Below, in pieces: positions 1-6,676 of a stretch of 6,676 nucleotides of DNA. The notes under the pieces were generated by a model. The model searched no databases and was not told the DNA's origin. It saw only the letters and a program-made list of their open reading frames with translations. Position 1 is the first letter of the stretch. Each line of letters starts with the position of its first letter. Source of the DNA: an uncultured Verrucomicrobiota bacterium (GTDB lineage Bacteria; Verrucomicrobiota; Kiritimatiellia; RFP12; UBA1067); assembly GCA_945487985.1 (NCBI GenBank), contig CALYTX010000079.1, forward strand, positions 1 to 6,676. Direction: 5' to 3'. A program made the translations under genes and the position numbers.

Positions 1-9
1 ATGCCGCGC

Positions 10-18
10 ATTATAGCA
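10..18 (-). promoter_or_regulatory. Extended -10 promoter element reading out of the window to the left
   Basis: The minus strand reads TGCTATAAT, an exact match to the extended -10 consensus TGnTATAAT of the housekeeping sigma factor. No good -35 is seen 17 bases upstream (that region is GGTGGA-like), which extended -10 promoters tolerate. The start of transcription would fall near positions 2-4, driving a gene or RNA just outside the window. Its place in the recJ 3' spacer, in an otherwise GC-rich stretch, makes it more credible than a random match. Confidence 0.45.
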
Positions 19-44
19 TATTCCGCAACTACTCCACCACTCCT

Positions 45-67
45 ACCCCACCATTGGGGTCAGACCC
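45..67. repeat. Short overlapping inverted repeats, possible weak hairpin or terminator
   Basis: Two alternative stems share bases. ACCCCA (45-50) pairs with TGGGGT (55-60) around a 4-base loop, and GGGTC (57-61) pairs with GACCC (63-67) around one base, too tight to fold in RNA. On the minus strand the first lies about 43 bases after the recJ stop. It is not followed by a T-run, so it is not a standard intrinsic terminator. It could instead be a processing or attenuation structure, a protein-binding palindrome, or chance. Confidence 0.3.
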
Positions 68-102
68 TCGCCCACTCAACTGCCGAATTCAGGTTGAACG
101 AT

Positions 103-1857
103 TCACGAAATCGCCGTCGACGGACGCATCGAGATTATCTTGAGTTCCACATGACGCTCGCCGAAACTGGAGATCTCCAACGTAAACATGATGTCGAAAC
201 GCCGAGCGCGGTAATCACGCAGTTCTGCGGCCATCTGGCCGTGATTCCACCATACGCCGCGAAGCGGACGCTCTGCCGAAACAGTCAATTGCAAATGGTT
301 CCCCTGACTGCCCAGCGCGCGCAAGTTCTCAATCGAGACCGAACGCAAAGCAAAAATCGGCTCGCCATTACCTTCGCCGAAGGGTTCCATTAAAGCGATG
401 GTTTCGGCCAACTCCAGAGTTATCGCCCCTGGATCAACCCATGCATCAATTGCAACCGTCGAGAGTTCTTCCTCGCCAATCCGCTCGTTTTGTTCATAAA
501 TAGCGCGAACGAAGCGCTCGCGAAAGGCTTCCGTCATGCCCGGCTTAACGCCCAACCCCGCAGCGAGGGCGTGTCCTCCGTAATGGGCAAGCAAGTCGGC
601 GCATTCATCGAGTGCGGCGCGCAGATTGTAGCCGGCCGGAGCGCGGCACGAGCCATTGCCATCCACGAGCACGCAAACGGGAACTCCGGCAGAGGTTTCG
701 TTTTCGGAGAGCTTTTCCAGAACCCGCGCAGCAACGATTCCGGCAACGCCAATATGAACGGTTTCGGAGGAGCAGCCCAAATCGATCACCTGGGCACTCG
801 CCCCGTCGACAATCTTGGCGAGAGCGGCGACGGTCATGTCCTGCTCGATTTTTTTGCGTGCGATGTTGTAACCATCAACCTTCAATGCCAGCGTGCGCGC
901 CTCTTCGCGATCATCGCTCAACAACAGCGCTAACGCCTCACTGCCGTCGCCAAGGCGTCCACAGGCGTTAATGCGCGGCCCAAGCATAAAACCGAAATCG
1001 CGAGCCGTAAGCGTGGTGGAGGCGCTGCGGGCAGACCGGTAGTAAAGCTCAATCAGCCCTACCGGCGCCCAGCGATGGAAATTGCGCAACGATTCGGCCA
1101 CGAGAATGCGGTTGTCGCCGTCAAGCGGCATAATATCTGTAACCGTCGCCAGACCCGCGAGAGTAAAGAGTTTGCCACCAAGACCTTTGGCAAGCCGCTC
1201 GTCATTGCGCCTACGTCTAGCCTCGGTGACAAGTTGTCCAGCCAGACAATAGGCGATGCCCGCACCGCAGAGCGTCTGCAGCTTTGCCGGCGTATTCGTT
1301 TCCGGTACTTTGGGGTCGACAAAAACCTCGGATGAAACCGGAAGCTTTTCCCCGGGAAGATGGTGGTCGGTTACAATCACCGGGATTCCAGACCGGCGCA
1401 ACGAGGCGATTTCGTTTTCGGAGTTTATGCCGTTGTCTACCGTCACCACCAGCGCGATGGGACCAGATTCAGACAGCAGCCGCTGCAGCGAAGTAGCCGT
1501 CATGCCATAGCCTTCGCCGATTCGCCTGGGAATAAAAGGATAAGCATTCCCTCCGAGCTTGAGGATGGTCCGCGTAAGGATGGCCGTTGCACAAAAGCCG
1601 TCGCAATCGTAGTCGCCGAAAACGACGATGCGCCCGCCTCGTTCGATTTCATCAAGAATCAATCCGGCAGCCCGGACGATTCCCGGCAGTTGCGCGGGGG
1701 CGGAAAGCTTCCGGTAATCGGGGTGGAAATAATCCCGATAGGAATTCTTATCTACGCCGCGCAGCGCAAGCAACCGCGCCATCAGCGGAGAGCAGCCGAA
1801 CTCCGCGAGTTCACGTACTCGCGCCTCCTCAAGGGGCTTCTCTACCCAGCGGACCAC
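103..1857 (-). CDS. recJ: Single-stranded-DNA-specific exonuclease RecJ
   Basis: RecJ is a 5'-to-3' single-strand DNA exonuclease of the DHH phosphoesterase superfamily, used in recombination, mismatch repair and base excision repair. The 584-residue product matches the family length (E. coli about 577). Visible motifs: VVFGDYDCDGFCATAIL at 78-94 (motif I aspartates 82, 84, 86); TVDNGINS at 139-146; VTDHHLPGE at 162-170 (the DHH motif); LATVTDIMPLDGDNR at 236-250; LGPRINACGRLGDG at 292-305; the DHHA1 parts HIGVAGIVAARVLE at 368-381, GNGSCRAPAGYNLRAAL at 400-416 and HYGGHALAAGL at 425-435; and the OB-fold lead-in EPFGEGNGEPIF at 491-502. The metal ligands all appear present, so it should be active. 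The start is GTG at 1857, touching the TAA of ilvE. That stop is in the same frame, so no earlier start is possible, and the next residues (RWVEKPLEEARVREL) fit a RecJ N-terminus. The stop is TGA at 103. Confidence 0.96.
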   Translation of the reverse strand: MVRWVEKPLEEARVRELAEFGCSPLMARLLALRGVDKNSYRDYFHPDYRKLSAPAQLPGIVRAAGLILDEIERGGRIVVFGDYDCDGFCATAILTRTILKLGGNAYPFIPRRIGEGYGMTATSLQRLLSESGPIALVVTVDNGINSENEIASLRRSGIPVIVTDHHLPGEKLPVSSEVFVDPKVPETNTPAKLQTLCGAGIAYCLAGQLVTEARRRRNDERLAKGLGGKLFTLAGLATVTDIMPLDGDNRILVAESLRNFHRWAPVGLIELYYRSARSASTTLTARDFGFMLGPRINACGRLGDGSEALALLLSDDREEARTLALKVDGYNIARKKIEQDMTVAALAKIVDGASAQVIDLGCSSETVHIGVAGIVAARVLEKLSENETSAGVPVCVLVDGNGSCRAPAGYNLRAALDECADLLAHYGGHALAAGLGVKPGMTEAFRERFVRAIYEQNERIGEEELSTVAIDAWVDPGAITLELAETIALMEPFGEGNGEPIFALRSVSIENLRALGSQGNHLQLTVSAERPLRGVWWNHGQMAAELRDYRARRFDIMFTLEISSFGERHVELKIISMRPSTAIS

Positions 1858-2883
1858 TTAAACGCTGACCTCACAGCACCAGCCGTGGCGGTCTTCGATT
1901 TCTCCGTACTGAATCGCCTGCACAGTTTCATAGAGCCGTTGCAGATGCTCGCCAACGACGTCGGGGCTGGAAATACGAATTACCTCCTCGCCACGGGTGA
2001 TTTCCCACACCGGCGTCACAACCACCGCTGTTCCACACGCGGCCACCTCGGCGAATTGCCGGATCTCCGTATACGGCACAGGACGGCATTCGACTGGCCA
2101 ACCCAGATCTGCAGCTACGGTTTTGAGCGACATATTGGTAACCGACGGCAGCACCGAATGGCTGTCGGGGGTGACATAGGTGCCATCACGCGTGATGGCC
2201 AAAAAGTTCGAGGTCGAAAACTCTTCGACATACGTGTGCGTTTTTGCATCGAGATAAAGTTCGACTGGCCAACCGTCCCGTTTGGCCTTCTCGTGGGCGA
2301 AGAGCGAAGCGGCATAGTTGCCGCCGACCTTGACATCGCCCATCCCGTGGGGTGCAGCGCGGTCCCAATCATCGAGGATGACGGCGCGCACGGGCATGAG
2401 TCCGCCTTTGTAGTAGGCGCCGACAGGCATGACCATAATCATGAAAGTGTATTCCTTGGCGGGCGCCACGCCGATTTGCGGGCCCGTGCCAATAAGCAAC
2501 GGACGCAGATAGAGCGAACCGCCAGTTCCGTAGGGCGGAACGAACTCTTCGTTGGCAGCGACCACCAGCCGACAGGCCTCGACGAAACGCTCCGGTGGCA
2601 TCGGCGGCATGACCGTGCGGATGGCCGTCTTCTCCATCCGCAGCGCATTTTGATCGGGACGGAACAGGACGATTCTGCCGCTTTTCTGGCGGAACGCCTT
2701 GATGCCCTCAAAACACTCCTGGCCGTAATGCAGACAACTCGCGCCTATGTGCATCGTAATAGTCGGCTCTTTGACGAATTCGAATTCACTCCACTTGCCG
2801 TCTTTCCAGACTGAGCGAATGTGGCAGTTGACATCGGAAAAACCAAATCCGAGCTGCGCCCAGTCGATATCAGTTCTTGGCAT
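1858..2883 (-). CDS. ilvE: Branched-chain amino acid aminotransferase (fold-type IV PLP enzyme)
   Basis: The 341-residue product is a branched-chain aminotransferase. It interconverts leucine, isoleucine and valine with their 2-oxo acids using glutamate/2-oxoglutarate, in the cytoplasm. Family marks in order: LHYGQECFEGIKAF at 51-64, with the Tyr and the FEG turn of the active site; LFRPDQNALRM at 73-83; LYLRPLLIGTGPQIGV at 124-139; VKVGGNYAASL at 184-194, whose Lys185 should form the Schiff base with pyridoxal phosphate; and VEEFSTSNFLAI at 219-230, whose Glu should contact the cofactor ring nitrogen. ACGTAVVVTP at 282-291 sits where human enzymes have their GTACVV segment with the CXXC; here the second cysteine is absent. 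Length and C-terminal end (GEIEDRHGW) fit the larger, eukaryote-like BCAT subgroup rather than the shorter E. coli IlvE type. The start is ATG 2883 with a strong ribosome binding site, 5 bases after the previous stop. It appears intact. Confidence 0.95.
   Translation of the reverse strand: MPRTDIDWAQLGFGFSDVNCHIRSVWKDGKWSEFEFVKEPTITMHIGASCLHYGQECFEGIKAFRQKSGRIVLFRPDQNALRMEKTAIRTVMPPMPPERFVEACRLVVAANEEFVPPYGTGGSLYLRPLLIGTGPQIGVAPAKEYTFMIMVMPVGAYYKGGLMPVRAVILDDWDRAAPHGMGDVKVGGNYAASLFAHEKAKRDGWPVELYLDAKTHTYVEEFSTSNFLAITRDGTYVTPDSHSVLPSVTNMSLKTVAADLGWPVECRPVPYTEIRQFAEVAACGTAVVVTPVWEITRGEEVIRISSPDVVGEHLQRLYETVQAIQYGEIEDRHGWCCEVSV
1868..1872 (-). promoter_or_regulatory. Probable ribosome binding site for recJ
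   Basis: GAGGT on the minus strand lies 10 bases before the GTG at 1857, inside the codons for Glu338-Val339 of ilvE. Spacing is slightly long. It supports the GTG start directly after the ilvE stop and suggests that recJ translation is coupled to ilvE. Confidence 0.55.
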
Positions 2884-2888
2884 GATAA

Positions 2889-5800
2889 TTACCTCCTTAT
2901 TGAAAGCAGGGGTTTGGCGATTTCCCTGAACTCCTGATCTTTATCAACCAAACCCAGAAAATCGCGATCTCCGAGCAGCTTGAGCACCTTGCGCACGCAC
3001 GCCACGGCAGCCTCGGCACGGCCAGTACGGTGCTGAATCTTGGCAAGGTGCACCCAAACATGCGCATCGCCGTTGGGCTCAAGCTGCAAATACCGCGTCA
3101 GTGCCCGCTCGGCATCGCCCAGAAGCCCGGCAGCAAAGACAATACTCTCGATAAGCAACAACTCCTGGGAAGTTTTTGCATCATCAATGAATCCTCGCAC
3201 CAGCTGCGCAGCCTCCATCGTCCTCCCCAACGCGGTAAAACTCTCCGCCAATTGATATGTTTCGTTGCGCGTGAGCTTGCCAGCGCGGCGCTTTTCGGAA
3301 AGTGTCTTGATTTGCTTCTGCATCATCGCCATACGCGAGACATACTCGCGCATGCGCCCAGTACGCGTGTTATTTGGGTCGATGACGTCGGTGTAATCCA
3401 TCAATTCCAAAATTTGGTCCCACCGCCCGCGAGACAACAGAATATCCTGCGCGTACCGGAAGGTCGACTCCGGCGAGGCCGGATAGAGCAAACACGCCTC
3501 GCGGAAAGCCTGGGCGGCCTCGGCAATACGGCCCTGATGGACATAGAGCCCGGCAATGGCCGCGCGCAATTTCGAAAAACTTTTCTGAGCGGCAAAATCG
3601 CGGCGGTAGGCTTTATCGCCCACCAGCCGGCGCACGTACCAATCCCAGAAATCACGATCTTTGCGCGCCGTGGCTGCATCGTAATTCGTCGGGTCGCGAT
3701 TGATCTTCATAATCAGCCCGTGCGGCGAAAGATAAGGATACATCCAAGGAATGACATAAGATTCCTCGATGTAAAAGTCGCGGCGCAGTCGGTCGTGATC
3801 GAACATCATTCGTGTGAGAATACCGTTGATTTCCATCACGCCCAGTGCTCCGGTAACCTGCACGCGGCCGTTCTCAATGCGCAAATCGCCATTCGGCTTG
3901 CGCACGCCGCGCCGGACCTCGTCCACGTAAATATTGAATGCGTCGGCTGAATCGTCTTTAGAGGGGATCCATATTTCATCGCCATAAAGGTCGCGCTGAA
4001 CCGACATATAGGTATCATCAGCCAAAGCATTCTGGGTGATAAGATAGATATCTGGACGGTACCGTGCCGCATAGATCATGTAGGTAGGGACGAATCGCCC
4101 GGGGTCGGTGCCGCCAAAGAAGATTGAAAACGGCTCCATCGCTTCGGGCCAGTCAGGGTCTGGAAGCGGTTCTTCGTCTGCTGTAAGCTGATCGCTCACC
4201 GCCTTGGCTCCCTCCAACTGGAAGGCGCCGAACTGCCAACCGAACGTATGGTCGTTCTGCTCCGAACCGCCGAGCTTGAAAGCTACTTCATTGACGCCGA
4301 GGTGGAACTCGCCACAGTAGTTGTCAACTAACGGAGAAACGACCGAGACGAAGATCATCAGCACGGCGAGGAACGGCGCCAACATCTTGCTGCCGAGAAA
4401 ACCTCTGCGCATGCACGCCGCGATCGTCATGACAGCGGCGAACACCAGTCCGTATCCTATCCACAGCGCCAACATCGCGTGAGACGAAATGAACTTGACC
4501 TTCTGGATGAACCCGTCTTGCAGATCGCCTTTCACATTTGCCAGAGCAATGAGTAGAAAACTCATCAAGAAAAAGCACACCAACGCAGGGACCATCCACT
4601 GCCAAAAAGACTTGCGGTTTTCCCGCTTCACAACCCAGTGCGCCGCGGCGAATGGAACGACAGCAAAAGGAATAAGCCAATCCGTGAACTGCACGCGCAC
4701 GTCGTCGAAGTAGTTGAGGATTTGCTCTAAGCTCGGAATGTGAAAGCCAATGGCCTCGTACTGTCCACGCTGGATGGCGTGCTTGAAACCATCCCACGTT
4801 CTCGGGTAGCCCCAGTTCATGGGCGGATTGCGCCAATCTGAAACGAGCGGCATGTAGGCGTAGAAGCTGACGCCAAGTTGCGTGAAGAGCGCGGCGAACG
4901 CTACCGACCGTCCTTCGGGCAAGATTATCCATGTCAGCGCAAGCAGCACCAGATTCCAGACGATCGGCCACCAAAACCACCAGCTCTGCGGGTGGGAAAG
5001 TCCGTTCATCGCGCCGCACTCCAACAGCGCAAATGCACTGATGTGCAACGCAGCCACGGGTACGGCGAAACACATTCCGCGGCGGGTGAAGCGGCAGAGC
5101 GCGAACAGCACCGCCAGCGATAGCCAAAACATCGCCTTTGACTTGAGCCAGGGATAAGCCTTGCCCGTGTAGCCAGCAAGATCAGCCGAGGGCGCGGTAA
5201 AGGCAAAAAATACCGCGACCAAGCCCAAAGCCGCGCTCGCAGCCAGATACCCGCCGGCCTTGGCGCTCTTCGTTCCAGAGTCGTCCTCTTCAAGCGCGGA
5301 AAGCACTGCGGCCACCGCGCTGGCTGCGACCAATGCAGCGATCACAGCGTAGCGCCACGGTTCGATCAGCGGGGCGATTTCAGCGGCAACGCCAGTCCAT
5401 TCGGCAGGACCAGAGAAAAGAGTGCACGCCAAGAGTATGAACAGCGCCCCCGCTCCGCCACAATACAGCGCAAGGTCGCGCGCCTTCTCGCGATTGCGGT
5501 TTTTAAGCACAGCCACAGCTACAAGCCCAAGAATAAAAACGGCGATACCGAGAATCAATAAGGTGCTCGACGGACACGACTTGGTGGCGAGAATGGGTAC
5601 ATGCTTGGCAATCGCGTCCGACGACATTCCCTCTTGGGCACGGTAGAGCGAACCAATCTGAAGCAGTTGATAAACCAGTGCCACGGGAACTAAATAGATA
5701 ATCACCGTGCGGAACATCGACAGATTCTTCAAGAGAATGATAAGCGCCAAAGGAACGATTGCAAAAAGCAGAACCTGGTAATTGGTCAGTCCGAGGCCGA

Positions 5801-6404
5801 AGACGAACGCGGTAACCCAAAGGATGCGGTCGGACGGCTGGCGCATCCAGCGATAACTCAGAAGGAACACGAGCATCAAGAAAAGCGCGTTGAGCGAATA
5901 GATCTCGACAATTGTCGACTGCGACCATTCTACTGGCGAAAGCGAAAAGGTAAGCGCCCCGGCTACGCCGCCGGCGAATGACACCATCGGCACGAACGAT
6001 TCCCCATCCGACTCGTCTGCGGATGTATCACCGATGATGAAATCGCGGCTCGAACGGGCAATCAACATCGCGGTGCAGCCCGCGGCGAGCGCGCCCGCCA
6101 CGGCGGAGAAAAGCGAAATGCACCACGCCGGATTGGGATGCCCCATATATTCCACCCAACCGAACAACCGACAGAAAATCCAACTACAGAGCGTCCAGAA
6201 AGGATATCCTGGCGGATGCGGCACTCCCAAATGGTCGCCTGCGGTAGCCAGCTCACCGGAATCCTCGAGCCCGACAGATGGCCCAAGCGTCAGAAAGTAG
6301 ACGGTGAAAGTAACCAGTGTCGTCGCCCAGAAAGCCGCCCAATCCAACCTGGTGAAAAAACTCTTTTCCTTGCTCATAGCGATTTTCAAATTCGGCTCAA
6401 ACAT
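2889..6404 (-). CDS. DUF2723 / GT117-like polytopic membrane protein with C-terminal TPR domain
   Basis: A 1171-residue integral membrane protein. The N-terminal DUF2723 signature is clear: a first membrane helix at about 22-40, then LEDSGELATAGDHLGVPHPP at 46-65, WSQSTIVEIYSLNALF at 160-175 and GLGLTNYQ at 203-210. Another family block, YMPLVSDWRNPPMNWGYPRT, lies at 517-536. I count roughly 18-19 hydrophobic segments between 22 and 692. A soluble part follows, with FFGGTDPGRFVPTYM at 762-776 and RPDIYLITQNALADDTYM at 783-800, resembling the 'GDND.. / RPDV' block of large Bacteroidota DUF2723 proteins. Residues about 943-1146 are TPR-like helical repeats (for example GRIAEAAQAFREACLLYP). Human TMEM260, from the same family, is a protein O-mannosyltransferase, so transfer of a lipid-linked sugar to exported protein is plausible but unproven here. 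EDSGE is the likely catalytic or metal site. The start is uncertain: ATG at 6404 overlaps the upstream gene by 8 bases, while ATG at 6377 (MSKEKSFF) begins 19 bases after its stop. Neither has a good Shine-Dalgarno. The gene ends in TAA at 2889. Confidence 0.85.
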   Translation of the reverse strand: MFEPNLKIAMSKEKSFFTRLDWAAFWATTLVTFTVYFLTLGPSVGLEDSGELATAGDHLGVPHPPGYPFWTLCSWIFCRLFGWVEYMGHPNPAWCISLFSAVAGALAAGCTAMLIARSSRDFIIGDTSADESDGESFVPMVSFAGGVAGALTFSLSPVEWSQSTIVEIYSLNALFLMLVFLLSYRWMRQPSDRILWVTAFVFGLGLTNYQVLLFAIVPLALIILLKNLSMFRTVIIYLVPVALVYQLLQIGSLYRAQEGMSSDAIAKHVPILATKSCPSSTLLILGIAVFILGLVAVAVLKNRNREKARDLALYCGGAGALFILLACTLFSGPAEWTGVAAEIAPLIEPWRYAVIAALVAASAVAAVLSALEEDDSGTKSAKAGGYLAASAALGLVAVFFAFTAPSADLAGYTGKAYPWLKSKAMFWLSLAVLFALCRFTRRGMCFAVPVAALHISAFALLECGAMNGLSHPQSWWFWWPIVWNLVLLALTWIILPEGRSVAFAALFTQLGVSFYAYMPLVSDWRNPPMNWGYPRTWDGFKHAIQRGQYEAIGFHIPSLEQILNYFDDVRVQFTDWLIPFAVVPFAAAHWVVKRENRKSFWQWMVPALVCFFLMSFLLIALANVKGDLQDGFIQKVKFISSHAMLALWIGYGLVFAAVMTIAACMRRGFLGSKMLAPFLAVLMIFVSVVSPLVDNYCGEFHLGVNEVAFKLGGSEQNDHTFGWQFGAFQLEGAKAVSDQLTADEEPLPDPDWPEAMEPFSIFFGGTDPGRFVPTYMIYAARYRPDIYLITQNALADDTYMSVQRDLYGDEIWIPSKDDSADAFNIYVDEVRRGVRKPNGDLRIENGRVQVTGALGVMEINGILTRMMFDHDRLRRDFYIEESYVIPWMYPYLSPHGLIMKINRDPTNYDAATARKDRDFWDWYVRRLVGDKAYRRDFAAQKSFSKLRAAIAGLYVHQGRIAEAAQAFREACLLYPASPESTFRYAQDILLSRGRWDQILELMDYTDVIDPNNTRTGRMREYVSRMAMMQKQIKTLSEKRRAGKLTRNETYQLAESFTALGRTMEAAQLVRGFIDDAKTSQELLLIESIVFAAGLLGDAERALTRYLQLEPNGDAHVWVHLAKIQHRTGRAEAAVACVRKVLKLLGDRDFLGLVDKDQEFREIAKPLLSIRR
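2891..2898 (-). promoter_or_regulatory. Strong ribosome binding site for ilvE, inside the end of the DUF2723 gene
   Basis: Read on the minus strand this is AAGGAGGT, a near-perfect anti-16S match, with 7 bases before the ATG at 2883. The same bases form the last two arginine codons (AGG AGG) and the first base of the TAA stop of the upstream gene. It fixes the ilvE start and suggests independent, efficient initiation on the polycistronic message. Confidence 0.85.
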
Positions 6405-6676
6405 CGATTTTGGTGATTTTACTGATCAAAACCCAACCCATAGCGATAAGCGCGAACATCACAATCAGCGCCACGACTCCGGTAAAACTGCAAAGGAATG
6501 GAATCATCATTTTCGGCTTGAGACAGACCATTGCCACACCCAGCACAATCGGCATAGCCGAGACAACGATTCCCTGTATGCGTCCTTGGGCGGTCATCGA
6601 TTTCACCTTACGCTCAATGCGCATACGGCCGCGGATTGTCTCGGAGATCTTGTCGAAAATCTCCGTCACATTGCCG
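6397..6676 (-). CDS. tadB: TadB-like type II secretion system F domain protein, C-terminal part (partial)
   Basis: This is the C-terminal 92 residues of a reading frame that enters from the right edge, so the true start lies outside. A GTG at 6669 lies inside the frame and is not the start, because the codons before it (Gly, Asn) continue the family pattern. The piece begins GNVTEIFDKISETIRGRMR, which matches the helix after the conserved Gly-Asn of GspF/TadB proteins. A basic linker follows (RKVKSMTAQGRIQG), then two membrane segments with a short turn (KPKMM) between them. It ends in KITKIDV, like the basic-aliphatic tails common in TadB. TadB-family proteins sit in the inner membrane and form the platform on which the TadA ATPase drives Flp pilus assembly. 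Other tad genes would be expected to the right, out of view. TadC or a GspF relative is possible; the F-domain assignment is firmer than the B/C choice. Confidence 0.72.
   Translation of the reverse strand, partial: GNVTEIFDKISETIRGRMRIERKVKSMTAQGRIQGIVVSAMPIVLGVAMVCLKPKMMIPFLCSFTGVVALIVMFALIAMGWVLISKITKIDV

Larger units (their letters stand above)
1..102. other. Non-coding tail after recJ
   Basis: No convincing gene starts or ends here on either strand. An ATG at position 1 on the plus strand opens a frame that mostly runs antisense to recJ and has no family features. The stretch contains a GC-rich inverted repeat (45-67) and a minus-strand promoter-like element (10-18), so it is probably the intergenic spacer between the four-gene string and another leftward gene out of view. 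Confidence 0.6.

Noticed and set aside
45..60. Intrinsic terminator for the recJ transcript
   Set aside because: The stem is only 6 pairs and no T-run follows on either strand. I keep it only as a weak inverted repeat.
1..393. 130-codon plus-strand frame starting at position 1
   Set aside because: Mostly antisense to the end of recJ; no domain or upstream context visible, and the ATG falls at the window edge by chance.
2089..2274. 15-base direct repeat TTCGACTGGCCAACC at 2089-2103 and 2260-2274
   Set aside because: Both copies encode the peptide GWPVE inside ilvE, 57 codons apart in one frame. There is no wider similarity around them, so chance is the simplest explanation.
1360..2814. 484-codon open frame on the plus strand across ilvE and recJ
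   Set aside because: It is codon-aligned antisense to both genes and stays open because they seldom use TTA, CTA or TCA codons and share a frame. The translation has no recognisable domain, and the opposite strand encodes two clear enzymes.
1858..2883. Possible D-amino acid aminotransferase or 4-amino-4-deoxychorismate lyase instead of IlvE
   Set aside because: Those fold-type IV relatives are shorter (about 270-290 residues) and lack the FRPDQNA and VKVGGNYA blocks seen here, which are typical of branched-chain aminotransferases.
3030..3950. 306-codon open frame on the plus strand inside the DUF2723 gene
   Set aside because: Also codon-aligned antisense to the real gene, for the same codon-use reason; no family features and no ribosome binding site of note.
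4324..5127. 267-codon minus-strand frame within the DUF2723 gene
   Set aside because: It overlaps the real gene in another frame and its translation is rich in Arg, Ala and His with no membrane or domain pattern, typical of an out-of-frame shadow.

Overview
The window is a compact bacterial gene string of about 57% G+C (estimated by eye). Everything that looks real is read from the minus strand. There are no tRNA or rRNA genes, CRISPR arrays or complete mobile elements. Large DUF2723 membrane proteins with a TPR tail and a GGTDP-type C-terminal block, together with the style of RecJ and IlvE, suggest an environmental Gram-negative bacterium. My best guess is the PVC group (Verrucomicrobiota, Kiritimatiellota or Lentisphaerota). 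This is an impression from protein style and was not tested by search.

In order of transcription (right to left): (1) the C-terminal end of a GspF/TadB-type inner-membrane protein of a Tad pilus or type II secretion machine, 6676-6397, cut by the window edge; (2) a 1171-residue DUF2723 (GT117-like) polytopic membrane protein with many membrane helices, a soluble domain and C-terminal TPRs, 6404-2889; (3) a branched-chain amino acid aminotransferase, IlvE, 2883-1858; (4) the single-strand-specific exonuclease RecJ, 1857-103. The last 102 bases hold no gene. They contain a short GC-rich inverted repeat and, at the edge, a consensus extended -10 promoter element that would fire leftward out of the window.

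The four genes are packed as one transcription unit: an 8-base overlap (or a 19-base gap if the second start is used), then 5 bases, then 0 bases. The ilvE ribosome binding site is made from the last two codons of the DUF2723 gene. recJ starts with GTG directly after the ilvE stop codon and in the same frame. IlvE and RecJ are housekeeping enzymes. The suggestive pair is the Tad membrane protein with the DUF2723 protein, because a membrane glycosyltransferase could modify pilins or other secreted proteins. That link is inferred from adjacency only.

I see no clearly new system. The least ordinary item is the DUF2723 protein: it carries an extra block of about 200 residues of alanine-rich membrane hairpins between two conserved family motifs.
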